Part shown: positions 28,052 through 37,529 of the stretch, piece after piece | Layout: each line of letters opens with the position of its first letter | How positions within the stretch are numbered: the first letter of the stretch is position 1 | DNA from: an uncultured Psychrobacter sp. | GTDB lineage: Bacteria; Pseudomonadota; Gammaproteobacteria; Pseudomonadales; Moraxellaceae | Assembly (NCBI GenBank): GCA_947501045.1 | Contig: CANMUI010000001.1 | Coordinates: 1,109,911-1,173,910, forward strand | Direction: 5' to 3' | DNA: 64,000 bases | Translations under genes and position numbers: made by a program | The notes under the pieces: generated by a model | Database searches by the model: none | Told to the model about the DNA's origin: nothing | Seen by the model: the letters and a program-made list of their open reading frames with translations, nothing else

Positions 28052-29248
28052 ATGGTTAGTGGTAGTAAAAGTGCTGAAGAAGGCACCTCTGAACAAACAA
28101 CCGTAGAAGCACGGTTCATTAAGCAAAGTCGCAATTTTGATATTCAGCGTGTTGTTGTCAAGATTGGTTCATCGCTGCTAACTAATAATGGTCGAGGTCT
28201 GGATCGAACGGCTATTTATGAATGGGCTAAACAAATCGCTAACCTACATAACCAAGGGATGGAGGTGCTGCTCGTATCATCAGGCGCGGTAGCTGAAGGT
28301 GTGGTACGTATGAACTTAGATGAGCGTCCTAGGAAACTAGCTGCTTTGCAAGCCTGTGCCTCTATTGGACAAATGGGACTAATTGAGACCTGGTGGTCAG
28401 CCCTCATTCAGCACGGCGTACAAAGTGCGCAGCTATTATTAACTCATGATGATCTATCTAATAGACGCCGTTATTTAAATACTACAGGCGCGCTGACGCA
28501 GTTATTAGACTGGCGTGTATTGCCTGTCATTAATGAGAACGATACCATCACTGTCGATGAGATTAAATTTGGTGACAATGACACTTTAGGAGCAATGTCA
28601 GCTGCGATGGTGAAAGCAGATTTGTATATTATCTTAACGGATCAAGAAGGGGTATTTACAGACAACCCTCGTGATAACCCTCAGGCTAAAATGATACGTC
28701 AAGAGCGGGCTATGGCGGATTATTTGTTTGACATTGCAGGGGCTGGGGGTAAGCTTGGACGCGGCGGTATGTTGACTAAGATCCGTGCTGGCCGTCTTGC
28801 TGCGATGGGCGGTTGCCCAACCGTTATTGTCAGCGGTGCTATTGATAATGTAATTACTCGTGTGGTATCAGGTGAAGCAGTCGGCACCTTACTGACTACG
28901 AATGAAGCAGATAAGATCATTGCTCGCAAACAGTGGCTGGCGGCGCATTTACGTATGGCGGGTACGCTTATTATTGATGCTGGCGCGGCCAAAGCGCTGA
29001 CTGAACACAATAGAAGTTTGTTGCCAGTAGGCGTAGTAGAGGTGCGTGGTGATTTTGATGAGGGTGATGTTGTTGAAATCGTGCACCAAGAGACGGGCGA
29101 GCGTTTGGCCGTTGGACAGATGAATTTTTCATCGCAGGATGCGCGCCGCGTGGCTCGTGAGCGTACTGAGCAGTTTGATAGAATCCTTGGTAATAAAGAG
29201 GAGCGTGTGGTTATGGTGCACCGTGATAACTTAGCTCTATCTATGTAA
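28052..29248 (+). CDS. proB: Glutamate 5-kinase
   Basis: First enzyme of proline biosynthesis: phosphorylates glutamate with ATP to gamma-glutamyl phosphate. 398 residues. The amino-acid-kinase domain shows VVVKIGSSLLT, LLVSSGAVAEG, NENDTITVDEIKFGDND and GRGGMLTKIRAG. The C-terminal PUA domain starts around GTLIIDAGA and ends at the RVVMVHRDNL region. The N-terminus has about 30 extra polar residues before the kinase core. I use ATG 28052 because CAGGA is 6 bases upstream; the frame is open to a TTG at 28022. proA is not adjacent. Confidence 0.95.
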   Translation: MVSGSKSAEEGTSEQTTVEARFIKQSRNFDIQRVVVKIGSSLLTNNGRGLDRTAIYEWAKQIANLHNQGMEVLLVSSGAVAEGVVRMNLDERPRKLAALQACASIGQMGLIETWWSALIQHGVQSAQLLLTHDDLSNRRRYLNTTGALTQLLDWRVLPVINENDTITVDEIKFGDNDTLGAMSAAMVKADLYIILTDQEGVFTDNPRDNPQAKMIRQERAMADYLFDIAGAGGKLGRGGMLTKIRAGRLAAMGGCPTVIVSGAIDNVITRVVSGEAVGTLLTTNEADKIIARKQWLAAHLRMAGTLIIDAGAAKALTEHNRSLLPVGVVEVRGDFDEGDVVEIVHQETGERLAVGQMNFSSQDARRVARERTEQFDRILGNKEERVVMVHRDNLALSM

Positions 29249-29381
29249 TCATCACTTGTATTTGATTGTATTGCCTGCATACTTATAACTATACTTTTTT
29301 GACTTTTTGAACCATCTGACCTGTTTATCCTTATATCAATAACGATAACAATGAATACTACAATACTTTGGAGAGTTATCT

Positions 29382-30542
29382 ATGAGCGCCCCTACCAATC
29401 CTGTTGATATTGATTCAATCGATAGTGAAATATCTAAGCATAAATTTCCTCCTTTAAAAAACGATAGATTGCTACGAGCACTGCGTTTTGAGCCTATAGA
29501 TACTACGCCTGTATGGATGATGCGCCAAGCTGGGCGCTATCTACCAGAATATAAAGCCACGCGTGCTGAGGCTGGTGACTTTATGAGTCTATGTAAAGAC
29601 ACCGCTCGCGCCACAGAGGTAACTATGCAGCCACTACGGCGTATGGACTTGGATGCGGCTATTTTATTTAGTGATATTCTAACTATCCCTGATGCTATGG
29701 GACAAGGCTTGTATTTTGAAACGGGTGAGGGACCAAAGTTTAAATATACTATACGTGAGCAATCAGATATTGAGCGCTTACCGGTGCTGGAGGTAAACGA
29801 TTCGTTAGATTATGTCATGCGCGCAGTTACCAGTATCCGTAAAGAGCTTAATGGACAAGTACCCTTGTTTGGCTTTTCTGGTAGCCCATGGACGCTAGCG
29901 ACTTATATGATTGAAGGCGGTAGCTCAAAAGACTATCGTTATACCAAAGGCATGCTCTATAGTAAGCCTGAATTACTGCATCAGCTGCTCGATAAGTTGG
30001 CAGTGGCGGTCACTGATTATTTGGATGCACAAATTATTGCTGGGGCACAGGCAATACAGATATTTGACAGTTGGGGCGGGGCACTTGCACACCGTCAGTT
30101 TGAGACTTTTTCACATAATTATAATAAACGTATCGTAACCGATCTAAAAGTACGTCATCCCCACATACCTATAATATTATTTACCAAAGGCGGTGGTGTT
30201 TGGCTTGATATCCAAGCGGATAGTGAAGCGGATGCGTTAGGGCTTGATTGGACGATGCCGCTCGATCGCGCGCGTCAAGTGCTAACCGAAAGCCAGCGCC
30301 ATTTGACCAAAAAGCATAAAAAACTACAAAACAGTAAAGCCATCCAAGGTAATTTAGATCCGGCTACTTTATATGGTGCGCCTGAAACTATCCGCGCAGA
30401 AGTCAAAGCTATGCTGGATAGCGCTTATGCTGGTGGCGATAAAACAGGCTATGTAGCCAACCTTGGTCATGGTATTACTCAATGGGTTAATCCTGACCAC
30501 GCCAAGGTTTTTGTCGATGCGGTACATGACTATCAGATCTAA
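29382..30542 (+). CDS. hemE: Uroporphyrinogen III decarboxylase
   Basis: Cytoplasmic haem-biosynthesis enzyme that converts uroporphyrinogen III to coproporphyrinogen III by four decarboxylations. 386 residues, with about 25 extra N-terminal residues compared with typical HemE. The signature RQAGRYLPEYK (48-58) is intact, as are FSDILTIPDAMGQGL with its conserved Asp, GFSGSPWTLATYMIEG and the FDSWGGAL segment. GAGAG precedes ATG. It stands between proB and argC, in the same direction, with spacers of about 95-130 bases, so it is probably transcribed on its own or weakly linked to its neighbours. Confidence 0.97.
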   Translation: MSAPTNPVDIDSIDSEISKHKFPPLKNDRLLRALRFEPIDTTPVWMMRQAGRYLPEYKATRAEAGDFMSLCKDTARATEVTMQPLRRMDLDAAILFSDILTIPDAMGQGLYFETGEGPKFKYTIREQSDIERLPVLEVNDSLDYVMRAVTSIRKELNGQVPLFGFSGSPWTLATYMIEGGSSKDYRYTKGMLYSKPELLHQLLDKLAVAVTDYLDAQIIAGAQAIQIFDSWGGALAHRQFETFSHNYNKRIVTDLKVRHPHIPIILFTKGGGVWLDIQADSEADALGLDWTMPLDRARQVLTESQRHLTKKHKKLQNSKAIQGNLDPATLYGAPETIRAEVKAMLDSAYAGGDKTGYVANLGHGITQWVNPDHAKVFVDAVHDYQI

Positions 30543-30637
30543 TGGTAGTAAATCTAGTAGCGATAGTTTGATAAGCTGCAACCCTGCAGAGTAGCAATCC
30601 AATAGTAAATAGTAATAGGTCAACAAAGGAATATCTT

Positions 30638-31705
30638 ATGATTTCAGTAGCGATCGTCGGTGGTACAGGCTATACCGGTATTGAGCTTATTCGTCTGCTC
30701 TCCGCCCATCCTGAGGTAAGTATCGACTTATTGACCTCACGTAGTGAGGCGGGCATGCGTGCTGATGAGATATTCCCTAGTCTGCGCGGTATCTCCGATA
30801 TTGTCTTTAGTGATTTGGGTGACGATACGCTATCGGCTCTACAAAAATGCGATGCGGTGTTCTTTGCCACGCCGCATGGGGTTGCTATGCAGCAGGCTGA
30901 AGCATTGACTCAAGCAGGGGTCAAGGTAATTGATTTGGCTGCCGACTTTCGCCTTCAGTCCTTAGCAGATTTTGAGCACTGGTATCAGCAAACTCATAGT
31001 TGCCCTGGATTGCTTAAAAGCGCAGTATATGGTTTGCCGGAGCTAAACCGTGACAAGCTTGCGGGCGCATTAGTGGTTGGCAATCCTGGTTGCTATCCGA
31101 CTACTGCTATTTTAGGGTTAAAGCCCATTATAGAGAAACAAAACGAGCAAGCGGTTCGTCTTGTTGAGCCACGTATTGTTATTGATGCTAAATCTGGGGT
31201 ATCAGGAGCGGGCAGACAAGCTAAGCTTGATCTCAATTATGCTGAAACGACAGATAACCTTAAAGCTTATGGCGTTACCGGTCATCGTCATTTGCCGGAG
31301 ATTGAGCAAGGAATAGAGCAGTTATCAGACGAGAAGTTTATCCACCGTGTGCGCTTTTTACCGCATTTGGTACCTATGATTCGGGGTATGCTCAGCTCCA
31401 TCCATTTAGAGATGACAGAAGCGGGCATGGCTATAGATTGGCAAAGCGTGTTTGAAAACAGTTATCAGCAAGAAGCTTTTATTGATGTACTGCCACAAGG
31501 CAGGTATCCAGACACTCGTAGCGTAAGAGCAAGTAATCGTTTGCGTATTTCAGTTTATCAAAATAATCAGCGGGCGGAGCTGACAGTAATTGTAGTACAG
31601 GATAATCTGGTCAAAGGGGCGGCAGGACAAGCGATACAGAATATGAATGTGATGTTTGGTCTTGAGGAAACGCTAGGATTAAATGCAGCCCCTATCGTAC
31701 CTTAG
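30638..31705 (+). CDS. argC: N-acetyl-gamma-glutamyl-phosphate reductase
   Basis: Third step of arginine biosynthesis: NADPH-dependent reduction of N-acetylglutamyl phosphate to the semialdehyde. 355 residues. The Rossmann motif VAIVGGTGYTGIELIRLL opens the protein; the catalytic cysteine is in VGNPGCYPT at about residue 152; the GHRHLPEIEQG and RFLPHLVPMIRGML segments are typical. AAAGGAATATCTT precedes ATG 30638. Length is slightly above the usual 340-350. It follows hemE at 95 bases. Confidence 0.96.
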   Translation: MISVAIVGGTGYTGIELIRLLSAHPEVSIDLLTSRSEAGMRADEIFPSLRGISDIVFSDLGDDTLSALQKCDAVFFATPHGVAMQQAEALTQAGVKVIDLAADFRLQSLADFEHWYQQTHSCPGLLKSAVYGLPELNRDKLAGALVVGNPGCYPTTAILGLKPIIEKQNEQAVRLVEPRIVIDAKSGVSGAGRQAKLDLNYAETTDNLKAYGVTGHRHLPEIEQGIEQLSDEKFIHRVRFLPHLVPMIRGMLSSIHLEMTEAGMAIDWQSVFENSYQQEAFIDVLPQGRYPDTRSVRASNRLRISVYQNNQRAELTVIVVQDNLVKGAAGQAIQNMNVMFGLEETLGLNAAPIVP

Positions 31706-31971
31706 GTTCAATACTATCTACCTTTAACGACGAAAATTGATGTAGGATTTAGTACACATTTGTCACAGCATTTTTACTATTGAGTCATCTCACTTACAGC
31801 GCTGTGCTAGGTATTGCTACCAAAGTCCGTTATAATGTTTCGCATTTCCTATTGAGAGATACTGCCCAGATGCGTGTTAAGACTGCTCCTTATTCGTGCT
31901 CGCAGCCAGCGTGTCATAAACTAGCCCTTGTACCTTACTCAGCTATCTTTAGGAGTACAGTAGAGTCGTCG

Positions 31972-32748
31972 ATGAATAGGAGTGATCACATAGAATATAG
32001 TCAAGATATCGCTAGTAATCAACGCGGCGCATCGACATGGCTATTGGCGTTATTCGTAGTTGCTATAACGGTGACTGCGATCGTGGCTATAGTGTTCGGG
32101 CATAAGCTTGGCTATCAGCGGGGTTATTATTCGTTTAAAACCGAAACGGAACAAGCAGCAATTAACAATGAGCAGGCTACTAATGAGTTAAAAGATTTGC
32201 GCATCAGCCATAAAGTGATGACCAGCCAAGTAGAGACTGCTAAGCAAGAGCTAGATATTAGCCTAGCGAATCTAGAAGAGCTACGCCGTGATCAAAGAGC
32301 TTTGCAGGTTACTAATAGACAAACCTCGCAGCTCAATAATCTATACGCAAAGGTGATAGCAGAGCAGGGCGGTATGCCTTTGCAAGTACTAGGTGGCAAA
32401 ATCGAACCTCTACCAGAGAATGCTTTTGAATATGGTTTTGATGTAGGCATGCTAAGTGAAGATGGTGAAACAAAGCGTTTAAAAGCGGTGTTAACGCTAC
32501 AGAATAAAGACGATTTTGTAGAAGTACCTTTGGATCCTGCAAGCTATAATATTAAGGGTATCGTCCGTATTCGTGGACGCTTTATGATGCCTAGTGGTTT
32601 TAAACCGCTGCAAGTTAAACTTAGTTTAGAAGCAGATGATCAGCAAATAGAGCAACTTTACGATTGGCAGCTTGGTAATCGAGTAGACAGTATGCCGTTA
32701 TCTTTATCAGACTTGCCAGAGATTGATCAAAGCCCTATTACTCCCTAA
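31972..32748 (+). CDS. DUF6776-like membrane protein with coiled coil
   Basis: 258 residues. A short N-terminus precedes one membrane helix (TWLLALFVVAITVTAIVAIV), followed by GHKLGYQRGYYSF and a coiled coil over about 70 residues rich in Glu, Leu and Gln. A C-terminal beta-rich domain contains QVLGGKIEPLP, LKAVLTLQNKDD and RIRGRFMMPSGF. The architecture matches uncharacterised DUF6776-type proteins of gamma-proteobacteria; function unknown. The frame is open back to TTG 31780, but a TATAAT hexamer at 31831 and loss of typical composition upstream favour the ATG at 31972. ATG 31870 is the alternative. Confidence 0.65.
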   Translation: MNRSDHIEYSQDIASNQRGASTWLLALFVVAITVTAIVAIVFGHKLGYQRGYYSFKTETEQAAINNEQATNELKDLRISHKVMTSQVETAKQELDISLANLEELRRDQRALQVTNRQTSQLNNLYAKVIAEQGGMPLQVLGGKIEPLPENAFEYGFDVGMLSEDGETKRLKAVLTLQNKDDFVEVPLDPASYNIKGIVRIRGRFMMPSGFKPLQVKLSLEADDQQIEQLYDWQLGNRVDSMPLSLSDLPEIDQSPITP

Positions 32749-32945
32749 AATAGAATTTAAGCCGACAACACTATTACTCAGACATAAGTAACTCACATAA
32801 GTACTCAAGGAAGATAAACTATTAGGTCAACAGTTTTAGCGATGTCTTTATTATCCAGCTGCTGATTAGTAGCTGGCCTGCAACTATTTTTTCTTCCCTT
32901 ATAAAACCTTTTTTATTACTAAAACCAATTGAAACTACTTTTATT

Positions 32946-33359
32946 ATGACTATAAAACAATTAGTAACACACACTGAACCTACTGTTTTTGACTGGCACT
33001 TTCCAAGTATGCCTGTAGATCAACGCGCCCAAGACGACGACCCTGATAAAGAGTCTGCTCCGCAAACAGATGTTTTAGTCGCTGAGCCTGAGGTAGCAAA
33101 ACCACCTATGTATGCTGTTGTTATGTACAATGACAATTATACGCCTATGGAATTTGTGGTATATGTATTGCAGTCAGAGTTTCGGCACAATATTGATGCA
33201 GCAGTTCAAATTATGCTAAATATCCATAACAACAGTAAAGGTATTGCTGGTATTTATCCTAAGGATATTGCTGAGACTAAAGCTAAAAAGGTTAATAGTC
33301 TGGCGCACCGCGAAGGTTATCCCTTACTTACTCAAATTGAGCCTCATCAGGGTGAATAG
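32946..33359 (+). CDS. clpS: ClpS, ATP-dependent Clp protease adaptor
   Basis: N-degron adaptor for ClpA, 137 residues. The core is well conserved: PPMYAVVMYNDNYTPMEFVV with the Asn-Asp pair that binds N-terminal aromatic residues, then the HNSKGIAG-like NNSKGIAGIYPKDIAETK and the terminal REGYPLLTQIE. A polar N-terminal extension of about 50 residues precedes the core (E. coli ClpS is 106 residues). clpA is downstream but unusually far away (653 bases). The stop codon lies inside a 19-bp tandem duplication. Confidence 0.96.
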   Translation: MTIKQLVTHTEPTVFDWHFPSMPVDQRAQDDDPDKESAPQTDVLVAEPEVAKPPMYAVVMYNDNYTPMEFVVYVLQSEFRHNIDAAVQIMLNIHNNSKGIAGIYPKDIAETKAKKVNSLAHREGYPLLTQIEPHQGE

Positions 33360-33384
33360 TATTATTCAGGGTGAATAGTATTAT
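33347..33384. repeat. Perfect 19-bp tandem duplication across the clpS stop codon
   Basis: TCAGGGTGAATAGTATTAT occurs at 33347-33365 and again, without a gap or mismatch, at 33366-33384. The first copy encodes the last residues and the stop of ClpS; the second lies in the 3' UTR. Confidence 0.97.
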
Positions 33385-34012
33385 ATTGTATCGTACCTAT
33401 AACTCTATGATTTTGCGATGACAAATTATTGTTCAAAAGATCATAAATAACTAAATACTTGTTTTTTTCCAAAAACATCCTTATATATAGTTAACACAGT
33501 CTCTACACTTATCCATTAATTCATATAAATCCTCGTTTTTTCCACTACCGTCTAACTATTGCTATTAATCTTTTACTACCGAATTTAATTTTGCAATTAT
33601 CCTCTTTTCTGCTGACTACTCTTATGATTGTTTAACTTATGTGTTAACTTAATACATATAACCGTCATTAGGTCGTCTTTACTCACTGATTAGCACTTAG
33701 TCTTAACTACTATGTATTAGGCTGGGTGTAGTGTCCTAATTGCAAATAAACTTACCTAATAGAGCAGTGATTATTCTAGTAGGATGTGAGACTTATTAAG
33801 CATACGCTTTGATACATTTTAGTATGCTTTAATAGATTGACTACAAGCTATTATCGTGTTGAGATGAATAAGCGCTATTATAAACATGATAGCAATTGTA
33901 TTGTAGCCAGTGATTTTTAATCATGATCGTACCTTGAACAATCCCTTTGCCGCCCTGATTTACTAACTAAGCTATTAAATTATAAAGAGTTGTATAACCG
34001 TAGGAATCCCTT
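33385..34012. other. Long non-coding region between clpS and clpA
   Basis: About 630 AT-rich bases without an ORF of note. It holds the imperfect palindrome ATTAAGCATAC ... GTATGCTTTAAT (arms AAGCATAC 33798-33805 and GTATGCTT 33822-33829). clpA promoter elements are expected; none could be assigned with confidence. The usual clpS-clpA coupling is broken here. Confidence 0.5.
33795..33832. promoter_or_regulatory. Palindromic element upstream of clpA
   Basis: AAGCATAC and GTATGCTT form an 8-bp perfect inverted repeat with a 16-base spacer, extendable with one bulge by ATTA/TAAT. It is 184 bases before the clpA start. It may be an operator or leader hairpin; no known regulator consensus is recognised. 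Confidence 0.4.
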
Positions 34013-36577
34013 ATGTTAAGTCGTCATCTTGAAGTCTCTTTGCGTTTAGCAATGACGCTTGCGCGCCAAAAGTCACATGAGTATCTCACTGTCGAGCACC
34101 TGTTATTAGCGCTCCTAGAAAACACTCATGCTGCCAATACTCTAACGGCCTGTAATGCAAATGTTGCCGCTTTACGTACCGAGCTCGAAGCTTATATTGA
34201 TAAGCATACCCCAACGATAGATGCTGATATGGAGCAGTCGCCGCAACCTACCCAAAGTTTTGATCGTATTCTGCAGCGTGCTATTTTCCATGTCCAATCC
34301 ATCGGTGGTGGTCGTTTGGTTGAAGGTTCAGATATTTTAGTTTCTATGTTCTCTGAGCACGATACTTATGCTGTTTACTTGCTCAAAAAGCAAGGTATTA
34401 GCCGTTTAGAATTGACTCAATATTTGTCTCATGGACAAGATAAAGATGAGCCATCTGAGCCCCGTGCTTCTATCAGCGGAGATCGTCGTAGTGCTTCAGA
34501 AAAAACAGGTAAGGATCCCTTAGTGGAATTTGCTAGTAACCTTAATCAGCGCGCAGCTGAAGGTAAAACCGATCCTTTGATTGGCCGTGTCTCTGAGATT
34601 GAGCGTACGGCACAAGTATTGTGTCGCCGTCGCAAAAATAATCCGTTATTGGTTGGCGAACCAGGTGTTGGTAAAACCTCTATTGCTGAAGGTTTAGCGT
34701 GGCTTATTATCAATGACAAAGCACCAAAACCACTCAATGGCTGCGTTATCTATAGTCTAGATATCGGTGCCTTAATCGCTGGTACAAAATACCGCGGCGA
34801 CTTCGAAAAACGCATGAAGTCCTTACTTGATGCTCTCAAGAAAAAGCCGAACGCTATCTTGTTTATCGATGAGATTCATATGATTATTGGTGCAGGGTCA
34901 TCAATGAGCAGTAATATGGATGTATCAAACTTAATCAAACCTGCGCTTGCCAATGGAGAACTACGCTGCGTTGGTTCAACTACTTTTACCGAGTATCGGC
35001 AAGTATTTGAAAAAGACCATGCTTTATCTCGTCGTTTCCAAAAGATCGATGTAAGAGAGCCGAGCGTTGAAGACAGCATCGATATCCTGCGTGGTCTTAA
35101 ACCCCGCTATGAAGAATTTCATAATGTAGAATATACCGATGAAGCACTAGTAACGGCCGTGCAGCTGTCCTCCAAGCATATTCATGAGCGTTTTTTACCC
35201 GACAAAGCGATTGACGTTATTGATGAAGCTGGCGCTTATAAGCGTTTAGGAGTTACGCCTGATATCAAGGATCTTGAGGCAGAAAACGATCTAGTAGCCA
35301 ACATAGAAAAAGAAAACAGCAGTAAAGACTATAATGCTACTAGCTTTGATACTGATGATGTCAGTGGATACAATAAAGCAAATGATGAATCGATAGACGC
35401 AGACAATATGGATACGGTCTATGATCTGCAAACTGCTAATAATCAAAAAGCGTCAATAAAAATTGATGTGGCTGATATTGAAGCTATTGTAGCGAAGCTT
35501 GCGCGTATTCCTCCCAAGGCAGTATCTAGTGATGATAAGAGTATCCTTGAGCATCTAGATCGTGATCTTAAACATTTGGTATTTGGTCAAGATGAAGCGA
35601 TTGCAACGCTTGCTGATGCTATCAAGCTTTCGCGTGCTGGTCTTAAAGCGCCAGAGAAACCCATTGGTTCATTCATGTTTGCAGGACCTACAGGGGTAGG
35701 TAAGACAGAAGTATCTCGTCAGCTTGCAAACTTGTTAGGAGTGGAGCTAGTACGCTTCGATATGTCAGAGTACATGGAGGCTCATACCGCTTCACGCTTG
35801 ATTGGTGCGCCTCCAGGTTATGTTGGTTTTGATCAAGGTGGCTTGCTTACTGAGAAAATCAATCAGCATCCGCATTGTGTAGTGTTGTTTGATGAGATTG
35901 AAAAAGCCCATCCAGATGTCTTTAACTTACTATTGCAAGTTATGGATCATGGTACGTTGACCGACAATAATGGTCGTATTGCAAGCTTTAAGCAAGTTAT
36001 CATTATTATGACTACTAACGTTGGGGCCGATAGTATTAGCCGCTCCTCTATGGGCTTTACCCAGCAAGACCATAGCCGCGATAATACCGAAGCACTCAAG
36101 CGCGTATTTACTCCTGAATTCCGTAATCGTTTAGATGCGATTATTCAGTTCAACGCTCTAGATCCATCGGTAGTGATATCAGTTGTCGATAAGTTCTTGG
36201 TTGAACTACAAGCTCAGCTTGATGACAAACAAGTTACCTTGGAGATTGATGATGATGTTCGTGATTATCTTGCTGACAAAGGCTATGATCGTTTGATGGG
36301 CGCGCGTCCTATGCAACGCTTGATTCAAGATGAGATCAAGAAGCCTCTGGCAAATATGATCTTATTTGGCGACTTGGTGAACGGCGGCGTAGTACATGTA
36401 ACGTTAGAGCCTGAAACCTCAAAGACAGATGTTGCAGATGAAGACAAATCAGTAGATTTGGATAAAACGTCTGATAAAGATACTAAAGGTGAGAAAGGAT
36501 CAGCAGATAGTCGAGTGATTTTAACGGTTGTTGAGACTCACGAACCACACTCAGATTCTGAATCATTGGCAAGTTAA
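34013..36577 (+). CDS. clpA: ClpA, AAA+ unfoldase of the ClpAP protease
   Basis: 854-residue hexameric unfoldase that, with ClpS, feeds N-degron substrates to ClpP. An N-terminal Clp repeat domain (HLEVSLRLAMTLARQKSHEY, VEHLLLALLE) is followed by D1 with Walker A GEPGVGKTS (about 218) and Walker B ILFIDEIHMI, then D2 with GPTGVGKTE (about 560) and VVLFDEIEKAHPDVFN. The ClpP-binding loop is in the D2 region. It is about 95 residues longer than E. coli ClpA: an acidic insertion of some 55 residues lies between D1 and D2 (NSSKDYNATSFDTDDVSG and on), and the C-terminus has a Asp/Lys/Glu-rich tail of about 50 residues. Confidence 0.96.
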   Translation: MLSRHLEVSLRLAMTLARQKSHEYLTVEHLLLALLENTHAANTLTACNANVAALRTELEAYIDKHTPTIDADMEQSPQPTQSFDRILQRAIFHVQSIGGGRLVEGSDILVSMFSEHDTYAVYLLKKQGISRLELTQYLSHGQDKDEPSEPRASISGDRRSASEKTGKDPLVEFASNLNQRAAEGKTDPLIGRVSEIERTAQVLCRRRKNNPLLVGEPGVGKTSIAEGLAWLIINDKAPKPLNGCVIYSLDIGALIAGTKYRGDFEKRMKSLLDALKKKPNAILFIDEIHMIIGAGSSMSSNMDVSNLIKPALANGELRCVGSTTFTEYRQVFEKDHALSRRFQKIDVREPSVEDSIDILRGLKPRYEEFHNVEYTDEALVTAVQLSSKHIHERFLPDKAIDVIDEAGAYKRLGVTPDIKDLEAENDLVANIEKENSSKDYNATSFDTDDVSGYNKANDESIDADNMDTVYDLQTANNQKASIKIDVADIEAIVAKLARIPPKAVSSDDKSILEHLDRDLKHLVFGQDEAIATLADAIKLSRAGLKAPEKPIGSFMFAGPTGVGKTEVSRQLANLLGVELVRFDMSEYMEAHTASRLIGAPPGYVGFDQGGLLTEKINQHPHCVVLFDEIEKAHPDVFNLLLQVMDHGTLTDNNGRIASFKQVIIIMTTNVGADSISRSSMGFTQQDHSRDNTEALKRVFTPEFRNRLDAIIQFNALDPSVVISVVDKFLVELQAQLDDKQVTLEIDDDVRDYLADKGYDRLMGARPMQRLIQDEIKKPLANMILFGDLVNGGVVHVTLEPETSKTDVADEDKSVDLDKTSDKDTKGEKGSADSRVILTVVETHEPHSDSESLAS

Positions 36578-36612
36578 TAGTCTGTACTATTTATCCATTT
36601 GATGTTTAATAT

Positions 36613-36646
36613 AAAACGGCTACTATCATTAGTAGCCGTTTTTTTA
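36613..36646 (+). terminator. Terminator downstream of clpA
   Basis: AAAACGGCTACT / AGTAGCCGTTTT, a perfect 12-bp stem with a 6-base loop and seven T residues. Confidence 0.93.
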
Positions 36647-36775
36647 TGGCTAAAATTTATAACGAAAGAAAACATGATTTTTTGCTACTATCGCCGTTAA
36701 AATAGATATTGATACACTATTGAGTATTCATCTTATATATTTAGCTGATTTAAAATAACTAAAAAAGGACGAATT

Positions 36776-37513
36776 ATGGAGTTATTCGACGAGCAAAGCA
36801 CAAAAACAGCAGCACAAAAGCAAGCTATTTTAGATAATGTACGTTTGCCAGAGGACTGGAAAGTGGCGTTAGCAGAAGAGTTGACTTCGGATAATATGGA
36901 TAATTTGCGCGAATTTTTAAAACAAGCCTATCAATCAAACGAGAATATTTATCCGCCTGCACCTTTAATGTTTAATGCTCTAAATTTGACGCCACTATCA
37001 GAGGTTAAGGTCGTTATCTTAGGTCAAGACCCTTATCACGGTCCAGGACAAGCGATGGGTTTATCTTTTTCAGTGCCTAAAACTATTCCTAAACCGCCCT
37101 CGCTAAATAATGTTCTTAAAGAGATGGCAGATGACATTGGTACCAGCTATTCAGCACATGGTGATTTAACCCACTGGGCGCAGCAAGGTGTTTTATTGCT
37201 AAACAGCTCCCTTACGGTTAAGCAAGGCAAGCCCAACAGCCATCAAAATAAAGGCTGGGAGCAATTTACTGATGCCGTCATTGATGTGGTCAATGAACAA
37301 ACAGAGCATACAGTGTTTATTTTGTGGGGCAGTAAGGCCCAAAAAAAGGGTAAGTATATTAATACCGATAAGCATCTTATTTTGACCGCTGTACATCCTT
37401 CGCCGCTAGCAGCCAATCGCGGCGGTTTTTTTGGCTCAAAGCCTTTTTCTAAAGCCAATGATTATCTGGTGCAGCATGGCCAAAAACCAATTGATTGGCA
37501 ACTGCCCCAATAA
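36776..37513 (+). CDS. ung: Uracil-DNA glycosylase
   Basis: Family 1 uracil-DNA glycosylase, 245 residues, which excises uracil from DNA to start base-excision repair. The catalytic water-activating loop GQDPYHGPGQAMGLSFSV begins at residue 83, with Asp85 catalytic by homology. The GVLLLNSSLTV strand and the DNA-intercalation loop HPSPLAANRGGFFG (about 207) are intact. AAAAAGGA precedes ATG. tadA begins 17 bases after the stop, so the two probably form an operon. Confidence 0.98.
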   Translation: MELFDEQSTKTAAQKQAILDNVRLPEDWKVALAEELTSDNMDNLREFLKQAYQSNENIYPPAPLMFNALNLTPLSEVKVVILGQDPYHGPGQAMGLSFSVPKTIPKPPSLNNVLKEMADDIGTSYSAHGDLTHWAQQGVLLLNSSLTVKQGKPNSHQNKGWEQFTDAVIDVVNEQTEHTVFILWGSKAQKKGKYINTDKHLILTAVHPSPLAANRGGFFGSKPFSKANDYLVQHGQKPIDWQLPQ

Positions 37514-37529
37514 ATGACCTCAATTTATA

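Noticed and set aside
28720..29280. 186-codon minus-strand ORF opposite proB
   Set aside because: Fully antisense to the strongly conserved proB; Ser/Thr/Pro-rich shadow composition.
31780..31971. N-terminal extension of the DUF6776-like protein from TTG
   Set aside because: Contains a TATAAT promoter-like hexamer, unusual Cys/His composition and no family resemblance; ATG 31972 fits better.
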